From Paraphaeosphaeria minitans (taxonomy: Eukaryota; Ascomycota; Dothideomycetes; Pleosporales; Didymosphaeriaceae): a stretch of DNA of 64,000 nt. Location: NCBI GenBank assembly GCA_015832175.1, contig WJXW01000002.1:4650001-4714000 (forward strand), written 5' to 3'. The position numbers and the translations under genes are program-made. Positions 35,181 to 46,600 of the stretch are shown here, piece after piece; position 1 is the stretch's first letter; each line of letters opens with the position of its first letter. The notes beneath the pieces were generated by a model, which was not told where the DNA came from, searched no databases, and saw nothing but the letters and a program-made list of their open reading frames with translations.

Positions 35181-36472
35181 ATGTCTTTCGCACAGCTCAA
35201 GCGCATCTACACGGCGTTCAATCCGCCCACCGTGGAGAAGCGCAGCGATGCCTTGAAGTTTGGAATCATTGGCGCAGCCAATTCGGCGGCCTGGGCTTTG
35301 CTCATTCCCGCCAAAATGCACCCAGAGGTCGTCGTTCACGCCGTAGCAGCGCGCGACCGCAAGCGTGCCGAAGAATTCGCAAAGAAGAATGGCGTCCCAG
35401 TCGTGTACGATTCGTACCAAGGTAAGCTCTCTGGGCGTGCTCTTTGCCTCACTATGTGTATTGACGGCCTTTCGTAGAACTCCTGGACGACCCCGAAATC
35501 GACTGCATCCTCGTGCCTCTACCGAATTCGCTACACTTCGAATGGGCCGTGAAGTCCATCCGCGCCGGGAAACATGTACTCTTGGAGAAGCCATCAGTTT
35601 CCAATGGGCACGAGGCGGAGATACTCTTCAACCTCCCCGAGCTCAACCAACCGAAAGCACCTGTCATCCTCGAGGCCTTCCACTACCGCTTCCATCCAAT
35701 TTGGTCTGCCTTCATGTCCAACGTCTCCTCTGCGGACGTTGTGCACGTGGAAACATACAGCATGATTCCATGGTGGTTCGTCAACAAGGACCACATCCAC
35801 TTCAACTACAACCTCGCGGGCGGCACCATGATGGGCATGGGCACATACAACTTTGCAGCGCTGCGTCTCATATTCGGTGCTGAGCCTGAAGAGTGCATCA
35901 GTGTTGACGTGAAGGCACTTACCGAAGGGGTCCATCACGATTGCGACACCGAGTTCAAAGCCAAGTTCCGCTTCCCCAATGGCTGCATCGGCGAGGCCTT
36001 CAGCACACTGCAAGGGCCTACGATCTGGCATCCGTCGTATGCGAAGGTGACGCACCGCCAGGTCGAAGTCGAGGACAAGACGCTGCCGTTGTCGCAAAAG
36101 AAGTTTGTAACTCGCGAAGTGACGCTCCACGGCTTTATCCACGCCATCTTCTGGCACCGTCTCGACATCAAGGAGTCCTACGAGATCCGCGACAAAGATA
36201 CGGGTAGAGTCGTGAAAAAGTGGACCGAGAGCAGGTGGCAGAAAGCGCATACTGCGAAGGAGGCCGGAGTCGATCTTGGCAAGACTGAAAGTGAGACGTA
36301 CTGGATGTCATTCCGATACCAGCTGGAGGCCTTTGTGAATCGGGTCAAGGGACGCGAGACAGCGTATTGGGTCGAACGCGAGGATTCAGTGCGCCAGATG
36401 AAAATGGTTGACATGGCCTATCAGAAGAGTGGATTGGGTGTCAGGCCGACGAGTCAATTCCAGGTTGACTGA
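35181..36472 (+). CDS. Gfo/Idh/MocA-family NAD(P)-dependent oxidoreductase, dihydrodiol dehydrogenase-like
   Basis: Exons 35181-35421 and 35478-36472, intron 56 nt (GTAAGC…CGTAG), 411 residues. The start is the first ATG in frame; the open frame before it begins with GTG only. An N-terminal Rossmann fold reads FGIIGAANSAAWALLIPA. LLEKPSVSN carries the family's EKP lysine (Lys118), EAFHYRFHP follows, and the C-terminal domain has GGTMMGMGTYNFAALR. Family enzymes oxidise or reduce sugars, cyclitols or trans-dihydrodiols with NAD(P). Oddity: where relatives have MDxGxY with a catalytic Asp, this protein has Gly200 (Tyr204 kept), so its chemistry may be altered. It lies between exporter and PKS-NRPS and could tailor the product or serve unrelated metabolism. 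Confidence 0.8.
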
Positions 36473-37660
36473 GCATTTAGCTAGCGATTTGAGGGAAAGT
36501 ATGAAAGAGATATAACTAAGTAGACAGCCCAAATTGACCTCTGGTGGCTTGAAGATGAATTCGTGGCAAATTTGATGAGCGTACGGGTTGCCATGCTGGT
36601 GACGTGGCGGGAGAAGGCTTTCAGGCAAACATGCTTACTTCTTTACCTCTGTGACCTGTTGAAAGCACCCAGCATGTGTACCGCAGACGTCTATACCATC
36701 CGTACAGGATTAGCCGATAGGATCACTGTAGTGAATGGATGGTCCAACTCTCTTACACAGAGTCACGAGGTAAGTCTCACTGCCTCACTCTGCACATGTT
36801 CTTGCCAGCTATATTCCTCTGTTCTCCTGCCTGTAGATCATGCTTTACATGTATCTACGCCATATTCCACCTGAAGTCGACGGATACGCGTCGCACATGG
36901 TCAGTCTTGTTACTCCTGGAGCATTAGACGTCTCGAGATCTAGCTTGCTATCTGAGAAATGTCGGTCCGAGGGACCAATCGGAGTGGACGCCGCTTAACA
37001 ATTTGAACCGTAGGTAGGTATCTGTGTCAACAATCGTTGAGCCAGCTGTGCGAACACGTACTACCTTGGTAGTAAGATGAGAACCGAATGATCTCCCTGT
37101 GTAACGATTAGATAGGCCGAAGTTGATAACTTCGGCACTGCTTGGCACTAATACGAAAGCCGAATGATCTGCATGTGTAACGGAGAGATTACCTTCGGGG
37201 CATTTTTCGACCAAGGCACTCCCCGGGGCCACAGAACTTCAGAATGACTGGCTTAATCGCCGACTACTTCCCCGGTTCCCATGAGTCTTGGACATCGGTA
37301 AGACTCCTCGGTGTGATGTCGGCGGTTTTAAGCTTCACGGCGAAAAGCTTCAGCGCGGACAGGAGCAGTAGACCGATGCGGTGCTGCTGTCATGTCGCTC
37401 TCAAGCGGACTTCGATGCAACGAAAGGGGTACGGAGCGATAGGAAAGATTTTCTCACCAATAATCTCAATAGGTCGACTGATTAGAACACCCAACAAATG
37501 TCCAGGTGGATTGCTAAGTACTTCCTTAAGCGGTGGAAATCCCAATCCTCTGCAAGGAGTCAGCTTTGATCTGATCACGTGCAACTACCACAAGATACGC
37601 CTAATTACGAGTACGCATCACTCTTTGTACCGGCGAAAGTTACACTCACATCGTCACAGG
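36473..37660. promoter_or_regulatory. Promoter region of the PKS-NRPS gene
   Basis: 1188 bases. It holds a perfect 21 bp palindrome at 37116-37136 between two 23 bp direct repeats (37084-37106, 37160-37182), and a 9 bp TCGGTCCGA word at 36962-36970. The PKS-NRPS reading frame happens to stay open upstream of its ATG, but that DNA has no PKS-like content. Confidence 0.6.
37084..37182. promoter_or_regulatory. Candidate regulator-binding site: palindrome flanked by direct repeats
   Basis: Arms GCCGAAGTT and AACTTCGGC with spacer GAT form a perfect inverted repeat (37116-37136). It contains CCG and CGG half-sites as bound by Zn2Cys6 dimers. On each side lies a direct repeat of CCGAATGATCT-CCCTGTGTAACG type: 37084-37106 and 37160-37182, differing at two positions. 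The site is about 525 bases before the PKS-NRPS ATG. Binding by the cluster's Zn2Cys6 protein is inference. Confidence 0.45.
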
Positions 37661-40600
37661 ATGGCTTCTATCCAGCACGAACCGATTGCCATTGTAGGAA
37701 GCGCCTGCCGCTTCCCTGGAGGTGCCAACTCACCATCCGAACTATGGAAGCTCCTGGAGAGCCCGCGTGACGTGGGTGTAGACATTGGTCCAGATCGATT
37801 CGACGCCAAAGGCTTCTATCATCCTGACGGAAGCCATCACGGCACCAGCAACGTCCTTCGCTCATATTTGTTGCAAGAAGACGTGCGGTTATTCGATGCA
37901 CCGTTCTTTAACCTGAGTCCTAATGAGGCGGATGCGATGGATCCGCAACAACGAATACTACTCGAGACAGTTTTTGAGGCGCTCGAGGCGGGAGGGCACT
38001 CCATCGAGGCCTTGAGAGGATCAGATACAGCCGTATACGTGGGGACTATGACCCTGGATTACAAGTGAGTGCTCTCTGACCCACAAACTTCGCCATTACT
38101 GATTTCTGCACCAGCGACACCCTAATCCGGGACCACAACACAATGCCCAAATATTATGCAACGGGCACAAGCCGGGCCATCATATCGAACCGCGTGTCAT
38201 ACTTCTTCGACTGGCACGGCGTGAGTCAGACTATAGATACGGCGTGTTCGTCGAGTCTGATAGCACTTCACCAGGGAGTGCAAGCGCTAAGGAGCGGTGA
38301 GTCGCGCGTTGCAGTTGCATGTGGAACGCAGATGCTCCTTGGGCCTGAGATGTACATCGGCGAGAGTACATTGAAGATGTTGTCACCCAATGGGCGGTCC
38401 GCGATGTGGGATGCGAGCGCGGATGGTTACGCCCGTGGTGAAGGGGTCGCATCCGTCGTGATCAAGCGATTGAGCGATGCTATCGCTGATGGTGACCACA
38501 TCCATTGCATCGTTCGCGAAACAGGTGCCAACCAGGACGGCTTCTCAAACGGAATAACGGTCCCCAACAGCGATGCTCAAGCAGCACTGATCCGACAGAC
38601 CTACGCAAGAGCTGGCCTCGATCCGGAAAACGTACCGCAGGACCGACCGCAATTCTTTGAAGCTCATGGTACTGGCACGCAAGCAGGCGACCCGAAAGAA
38701 GCAGCTGCCATTCACCAATGTTTCGGAAAATATATGGCGGAATCTGAGACACCGCTCTATGTTGGCTCGGTCAAGACTGTCATCGGACACCTCGAGGGCT
38801 GCGCGGGGCTCGCCGGGGTGTTGAAGGCGGTTGGCATGGTGCAGGCTGGCATGATTCCGGCAAACCTACATTTCCGGCGGTTAAACCCGAAGATCGAGCC
38901 ATATTACGACGGTTTACAGGTGCCGACGGAATCGATTCGCTGGCCGCAACTGCCGGATGGATGCCCGAGACGTGTCAGTGTTAATAGCTTTGGTAAGTGC
39001 TGCCTATGATATATTGTGTGATGGTGGTCGACTGGTGTTGCACATCGACATGTCAACTGGTGGGGAACGCGCTAGTGCCCCGCTAGCCTTGGCCCACATC
39101 TTGTCGTTACGCTTCCCATCGCCATCCATCCAGACCTATGATCAAAGAAATCCCGCAGGCCGATACTAACACTGCCAGGCTTTGGAGGCACAAATGCGCA
39201 TGCTATAATTGAGGAATACCACCCTCCCCTTCCTACGGCTTCTATAAAAGAATCGTCGCCGTCACTCACACCCTTCGTATTCTCAGCTGCTTCCGAAGTA
39301 GCTCTCCAAGCCCAACTTCAAGCTTACTCGAGGTTTTTGAAAGAAAATCATGGAGGTATCCATCCAAACGACTTGGCGTGGACGTTGCATGCACGCCGAA
39401 GCCATCTCTCGACGAAAGTGGCGATAGCAGCACTTTCGACTGAGCAACTGGGGCTCAAGATTGGCGAGATGCTTGCCAGCGTGGAGCAGAATACTGGCAC
39501 TGCACTCGGCCTACGCTCCATCCCCAACACAGGTATTCCTCGGCTGTTGGGAGTTTTCACGGGCCAAGGCGCACAATGGGCAACCATGGGTTCGCATCTC
39601 ATCCGCTCATCGTCTTTCGTCCAGGAACGGCTGTCCTCGCTCCAAGGCTCACTAGATACGCTCCCTCAGGATGATCGACCGACGTGGCGTCTTAAGGAGG
39701 AGCTACTTGCTCCAGCCGACACCTCACGCCTTGGCGAGGCCGCACTGTCACAACCACTGTGTACGGCCATCCAGGTCATCTTAGTGGACATGCTTCGAGC
39801 GGCCGGAGTCACCTTCGCTGCTGTTGTGGGACACTCATCCGGTGAAATCGCCGCAGCATATGCTGCTGGGTTCTTGACAGCGAGTGATGCCATTCGCGTT
39901 GCGTACTACCGTGGACTTTACGCCTACTTAGCCGGAAACAAGCATAATCAGCAGAAAGGTTCCATGTTGGCAGTTGGAGCATCGTGGGAAGAGGCGCAAC
40001 AACTCGTTTCTTCGCCCGAATTTGAGGGCCGACTAGCGGTCGCCGCACATAATTCTCCTGCCAGCGTAACGCTATCGGGAGACGCCGACGCCACTATCGA
40101 AGCTAAAGCCTATTTCGATTCCCAGAAGAAGTTTGCGAGGCTTCTAAAAGTCGACACCGCATATCATTCTCATCATATGGAGCCATGTGGCGATCGTTAT
40201 GTTCAAGCATTGCGAGCATGTGGCGTTCAAGTGCAGCGACCGAAACCCGACACGAGTTGCACTTGGTTCTCCAGCGTGACAGCCTCTTCTCAAGGAATGC
40301 AGGCCGTGGATGCTCTTCGGGATGAATACTGGAGAGACAACATGACAAACGCGGTCCTCTTTGCAGAGGCCATCAAAAATGCAGTCACCAACACACATCA
40401 ACTCGATCTTGCCGTTGAAGTTGGGCCGCACCCGGCTCTCAAAGGCCCCGCGACGCAGAACGTTACCGAAGTACAGCCCTCTTCCCTTCCATACTGCGGT
40501 GTCTTAAGCCGCGGTAAAGACGACCGGGAGGCATTCACTGATGCCCTTGGCTTTATATGGACGCGTCTCCCTCACCTGGTGGATTTCAAATCTTTCGAGA

Positions 40601-43600
40601 ACGTCACTCTGGGAGAATCCTCACGACGGACGATGGTCATCGGACTCCCAAGTTACCAGTGGAGCCATGGAAGGGCTCACTGGGCTGAGTCACGCATTTC
40701 GAAGAGGCTGCGTACACGGAATACGCCCCATCACGAGATACTTGGATTCCTTTCTCCCGACTCCAACGCATACGAGATGCGATGGTCGAATGTCCTCAAG
40801 CAAAAGGAGATCCCATGGCTCAGTGGTCATCAGCTACAAGGCATGACTGTTTTTCCTGCTGCTGGTTATGTTGCTATGGCTCTTGAAGCATCGAGAGCTC
40901 TTGTAGGGGACCAATCTATTGAACTCGTCGAGTTGCATGAGCTCAGCATCCCCAGAGCCATCACCTTTGAGGAGAACGATGACTTGGGTGTCGAGACACT
41001 TGTCAGTCTCACGGCCATTGACCGCCATTCAGACCAACTCTATACCGCCAACTTCGCATGTTACTCTATTCCTGTGCTCGGATTGGGTACAGACCATGAT
41101 ATGGAAATCTCTGCCAGCGGGACTGTTAAGATCTCTCTCGGCGCCCCCGACATTTCTGCGCTGGCCTACGTTCCTCACGAGATGTACAACATGGGTGCCG
41201 TGGACTCCGATCGCTTTTATTCCACAATCGCGGAACTGGGATACAACTACTCTGGCCAATTCAAGACTCTCTCTTCCGCTCAACGAAAGTTGAACCAAGC
41301 TTCTGCGCTTGTAGCGTCTTATGTATATGATGACATGAGCGTATCAGAGTACCTAGTGCACCCAAGTATGTTGGATGTTGCCTTCCAGGCAAGCATTCTT
41401 GCATATTCAGCTCCAGGAGATGGACGTCTTTGGTCTTTGTCCGTTCCCACCGCCATTGGAACCATCCGAGTCAACCCAGAAGTATGCGCTGCGCTGCCAA
41501 CGTCTGGTTCGAGTGTGCCTGTCCTCGCAACTATTGATGGCGAGTCTGAGAAGTTCTCCGCAAGTATCGATATCTTCAGCGATGACGGTGAAAACGTGAT
41601 GATGCAGGTAGAAGATCTCAAGATGCGGCCATTTGCCCCTGCCAACGAAGCGGACGACCGAGTCATGTTTACAAACACTAAATATGGCGTCGCTACGCCT
41701 GACGGTGCCACCCTACAGGGTGATCTCCACCCTAGCGCGTATGATGTCGAAGTCGCTGCGGCTTGTGAGAAGTTATCGTTCTATTATCTTCACAAATGGG
41801 CTTCCGAGCTTGCCGAACACTCCAGCAGAGATCGATCAAAATTAGCTCTGCTCTCGGACTGGCTTCGTCAGACCCTATCTGTTTTGACTCGCCTGCAACA
41901 ATCAGCTTTCAAGAACGAAAAGACTTTGAGAAGTGCCGACGAGGTGAGAGCCTTGGCGTCAACATACGCCGATTCCGTGGATATCAAAGTGCTGTTAGCT
42001 TTTGATGAGTACATCAATGCCACCATCCAGGAAACCAATGCACCTCAGGATACGACCCAGTCTCCAATAGTCCATGACTGGTACCAAAGTGGACTTGGAT
42101 CATCTGCATACAACGCCCTACTCGGAGGAACGTTGAAACAAATTGTGTACAGATACCCACATGCACGCATTCTGGAGTTGGGTGCTGGAAAAGGTGCTAC
42201 TACTCGATCGGTGCTTCATGCTGTGGGAAATACCTGTTCTTCGTACACATTCACGGACGCATCGCAAGAAAACGTTCGCAACGTTGGCGATTCATTCAGG
42301 AGCCATAATAAAAAGATGAATTACAAAGTCTTGGACATCACAAGTCCACCAGTGGACCAAGGCTTCAAATCTCAGGGATACGACATTGTCATTGCATCTC
42401 ACGTTCCAACAATGGCTGGCTCAACCACGACTACCCTTGAGCACATTCGACAATTGCTCAAACCAGGCGGCTATCTCATTCTGAAGGAATTCACAAACCC
42501 AAGCTCGATCCGCTCACAGGTCATAGCAGGTGCTCTGCTCACTCTGGGTTCTGAAATCGACGGCGGCTCTCTTGCACCGCCAATCCTATCCCCGGGTGCG
42601 TGGCATTCCATCCTGCGAAAAGTCGGGTTCTCAGGGGTGGATGCTCGGACAGCCGAGATTGATAACATTGCATGGCCAATGTCTGTCATCGTGTCCCAGG
42701 CTGTCGATGAGCGTGTCCAGTTCTTGCGGCGTCCGCTGTCTACACCTTCTCCATCCTCTGCTTCTCCATTTGAACTCGAGAGCTTAGTTATTCTCGGTAA
42801 TGGCACGCCCGAAACAGCTCAGATCGGAGAAGCAATAGCAGACCATCTTGAGCGTTTCTGCAGCAATATTACAGTGCTTGATGGATTACCCTCCGAGGAA
42901 GAGTCGATGGATCTCAGTCCGATGAGCACTTTCGTCAACCTGGTCGATCTTGATTCTCCAGTCTTCCGAAACATCACTGATGAGAAGATGCTTGGCCTCA
43001 ACCGAATGCTGGAGCTGGCCAAAACCATTGTCTGGGTTACACACGGCGGCCAAGACATTCCGTACCAAATGGCGAGCATTGCATTCGGACGTGCAATCAG
43101 ACAGGAAGCTTTGCACGTCAACTTCAACCATATCGATATTTCTGGTCTGCAACACAACGTCCCTCAAGTGATTGCAGAATATCTTGTACAGCAGTGCGTC
43201 CTGGACGAATGGCAAGCTCCACCTTCGGCGCTTGCGGACGTGCGACATCAGGACTCAGCGTTTCTCTGGTCTAGAGAGCCTGAGGTCTTCTTTGATGCTG
43301 GACAGCTCAAGGTGCCTCGATTGATTCCACAAACCAACCAAAACGCGCGATTGAATTCACTGAAGCGAGCCATCACCAAGAAGGTAGCAATCCCAGGAAG
43401 CAACATTGGTATTGTCTCGCCTGTGAGCGAGTCGCGGCATTATGTGGTTGAGCAGCCGCATCAAAACCGAGAGCATGTATCCAGTGAGATCTTCAGAGTC
43501 CAGAGCTCTAGCTTGAAGGCTCTTTGCGTTTCCTCCGACATGTTTCTGTTCTTGAGCATCGGTCACAATGCAGCAAAGGGAACTTGTTTTCTCTTGTCAA

Positions 43601-46600
43601 CCTCCAATTCTTGCGAGGTAGCCCCTTTGGCGATCACAAGTGTGCCACAATCGTTGCTTGACCAAGACCGCAGCGCCACCGAGGACGAAATCTTGGTCGC
43701 CGTAGCGAGCGAGCTCCTTGCTGAGGCCTTAACACGACAGCTCTCAGCGGGCGACCACGTCATGATTCACTGTTCTGGCTCTGACTGGAGTCTCGCTGAG
43801 TCGATTCGGCGACTGGCAGCTGACCAATCCGTCCGTGTCACCCTTACCCAAGCAGACGGCAACAATAGGAATGCGACATCCATCGACCTCAACTCGCGTA
43901 TTTCTAACATGAATCTGAGGAAATTCGTTGCTCGTGTCAAGCCTACCCACTTTCTAGACCTGACAGCGAGTTTTCTGGGAGACCGCATCACCCATGCTTT
44001 GAATCCGAACTGCACTATTGTCAGCGCATCCACTCTCTTCCGAAGCAATTATTCATTACCACCATCGCTAAGCGACGTAGAGACGATCGTGCACAGCCTC
44101 AAGAATTCCGTGCTCAGATCCAAACCTTTGCATCATAATTTGGGGCATCTGGTTGTTCCCCTTCCAGATGTTCGCTCTATGGAAGAAGAATACACCTTGA
44201 ATGTCATCCATTGGCCATCAGACGAGTTAGTTGAGGCTGAAGTTCATCCTCTGGATAGCCGTCATTTGTTCGCCAAGAACAAGACCTACCTTCTCGTCGG
44301 CCTCAGTGGTCAGATCGGGCAATCTCTTTGTGAATGGATGGTAGCGAATGGAGCGGGATGTGTGTGCTTGACCAGTCGTCGACCCAAGGTTGACCAGAAT
44401 TGGTTGCAGTCTTTCGATGGCACCGGCGCAAGTGTGAAGGTGATACCAATGGACGTTTTGGATCCGACTAGCATCGAGCATGTTGTCAAAGAACTTCGCG
44501 CGACGTGCCCTCCAATCGCCGGCGTCGCAAATGGAGCGGTCATTTTCGATGATCAGCTTTTCGCCAACATGCCCGGAGAATCGATGCGGCGAGTTCTCGC
44601 GCCCAAGATCGACGGTTCGATGATCCTCGATCAAGTCTTCCACGATGCCGAACTCGACTTTTTCATCTTGTTCTCTTCGGTCGTATGCATATACGGAAAT
44701 GCAGGTCAGTCCAACTACTCAGCAGCCAACGGATTTTTGAACGCCCTCGCGAGGCAAAGACGCAAGCGCGGTCTGGCAGCCTCGTCTATCGCCCTTGGGA
44801 TGGTTGCAGGAATTGGTCATGCCGAGAGTGCAGGCGAAGCTGTACAAGAACAGCTGGTCAAGCGCATCGGTCTTCCTCCTGTTTCAGAGACGGACTTGCG
44901 CCAAATCTTTGCTGAAGCTATCATTGCCGGATCCCAACCATCGGAAGACCCAGTGGTGGTAGCTGGCCTCCGCACCATCAACGATGATGAGGATCTGAGG
45001 GGTCCGTGGTTCAGCAATCCCTACTTTTCGCATATGATTCAGGAGAGTCGCCGGTCGACCGATAGCGGAGACGACAAGAAAGCAACTCTTCCCGTCGGCC
45101 AATTGCTCGCCAAGAGTTCCAACAAGGGAGAAGCGCTTGAGATCTTGCGGGAGTCTTTTGCTACCAAACTGGTCGCAATGCTTCAACTTGGTGATCAAAA
45201 AATTGAGCATGATGCTCCTCTCCTCGAGCTTGGCATAGATTCTTTGGTCGCTGTTGAGGTGCGATCATGGTTTCTCAAGGAGCTGAAAGTGGACATCCCT
45301 GTTCTCAAAGTGGTTGGGGGCGCTTCCCTCAGCGAGTTGTGTGAAAAAGCACTTGAGAAACTTCCTTCGTTTGAAAAACAGGCTAATGCTGAGATCGGCA
45401 AAACAACAACAGCAACAACAACAACAGCAAAGTCCTCTGAGGCGAAGCCGGAGGAGCCATCAAAGGCCCAAAGCTCCGATGAAGGATCGGATTCGGCGTC
45501 AGCCTCTGATGGTCAGAACCCACCTACCGCAATGACGACACCGCCAGCTTCCATTCCAGATATTGATTCCAAGGCAATGGAGACATCTCCATTGCGTCGG
45601 AAGGTTCGTGATCATCGGAAGTTCCTGAAGAGTGAGCGTATTTCATTGCCTCAGTCTCGATTCTGGTTCCTGCGGCACCTGCTAGAGGATCCCACGACCC
45701 CGAACGTGGTCATATCTTACCACATTGCGGGTAATTTACGCATCGGCAATCTTGAAAGAGCTATCCGTCTTGTCACCAACAGGCACGAAGCCCTCCGTAC
45801 GTGTTTCCTTGAAGACGACAGCTTGGCCGGCGAAGCTTATCAGAGCGTCCTGCCTAGCTCCCCATTGCGGCTCGAGCGTAAGAAGATTGATTCTATTGAG
45901 GACATTCGACTGGAATTGGAGGCCATGGGACGTCATGTGTTTGATCTCGAGCACGGCGATGTGATGAAGCTAGTTCTGCTGACATTATCGTCGTCATCTC
46001 ACTATCTATTGATCAACTACCACCACATTGTCATGGATGGAGCCAGTTGGAATGTCTTCTTCTCAGATCTGGAAAAGGCCTACATGGGCCAGTCCCTTGG
46101 ACCGTCCCCTCGACAATACCCGGAATTTTCAGTCGCCCAACGGCGGGCTATCGACAATGGAAAAATGCTTGACGAGCTGAAATTTTGGAAGACGATTTTC
46201 CCAGCAAATGATCCACCTCCCGTACTTCCACTTCTTCCCATGGCAAGGACTAGCTCTAGAGTGGCCATGGAAGGTTTCGACACCCATCAGGTCTCGTGTC
46301 ACCTCGAACCAGCTTTGGTTGCCAGAGTGAAGGCCGTCTCAAAAGCGCAACGATCCACCCCGTTCCATCTCCATCTAGCCGCATTCAAAGCTATGCTCTT
46401 CCTCCTCGCCGGCGAAGACACGCAAGATCTGACGATCGGGTTTGCCGACGCGGCACGAAACGACGGCAGTGTGGAAAAGAGCATCGGTTTCTTTCTGAAT
46501 CTGCTCACGCTGCGATTCCGCCGTAACCCAACACAAAGCTTTGCTGAGGCCATTAGTGAGGCTCGCAATACCGCTCACGCTGCTCTTGAGAGTTCACGCT

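Noticed and set aside
37244..37660. Upstream extension of the PKS-NRPS frame
   Set aside because: The frame is open by chance. It shows no PKS-like content, contains the palindrome-linked promoter region nearby, and the ATG at 37661 directly precedes the KS N-terminal motif [15 protein letters not shown].
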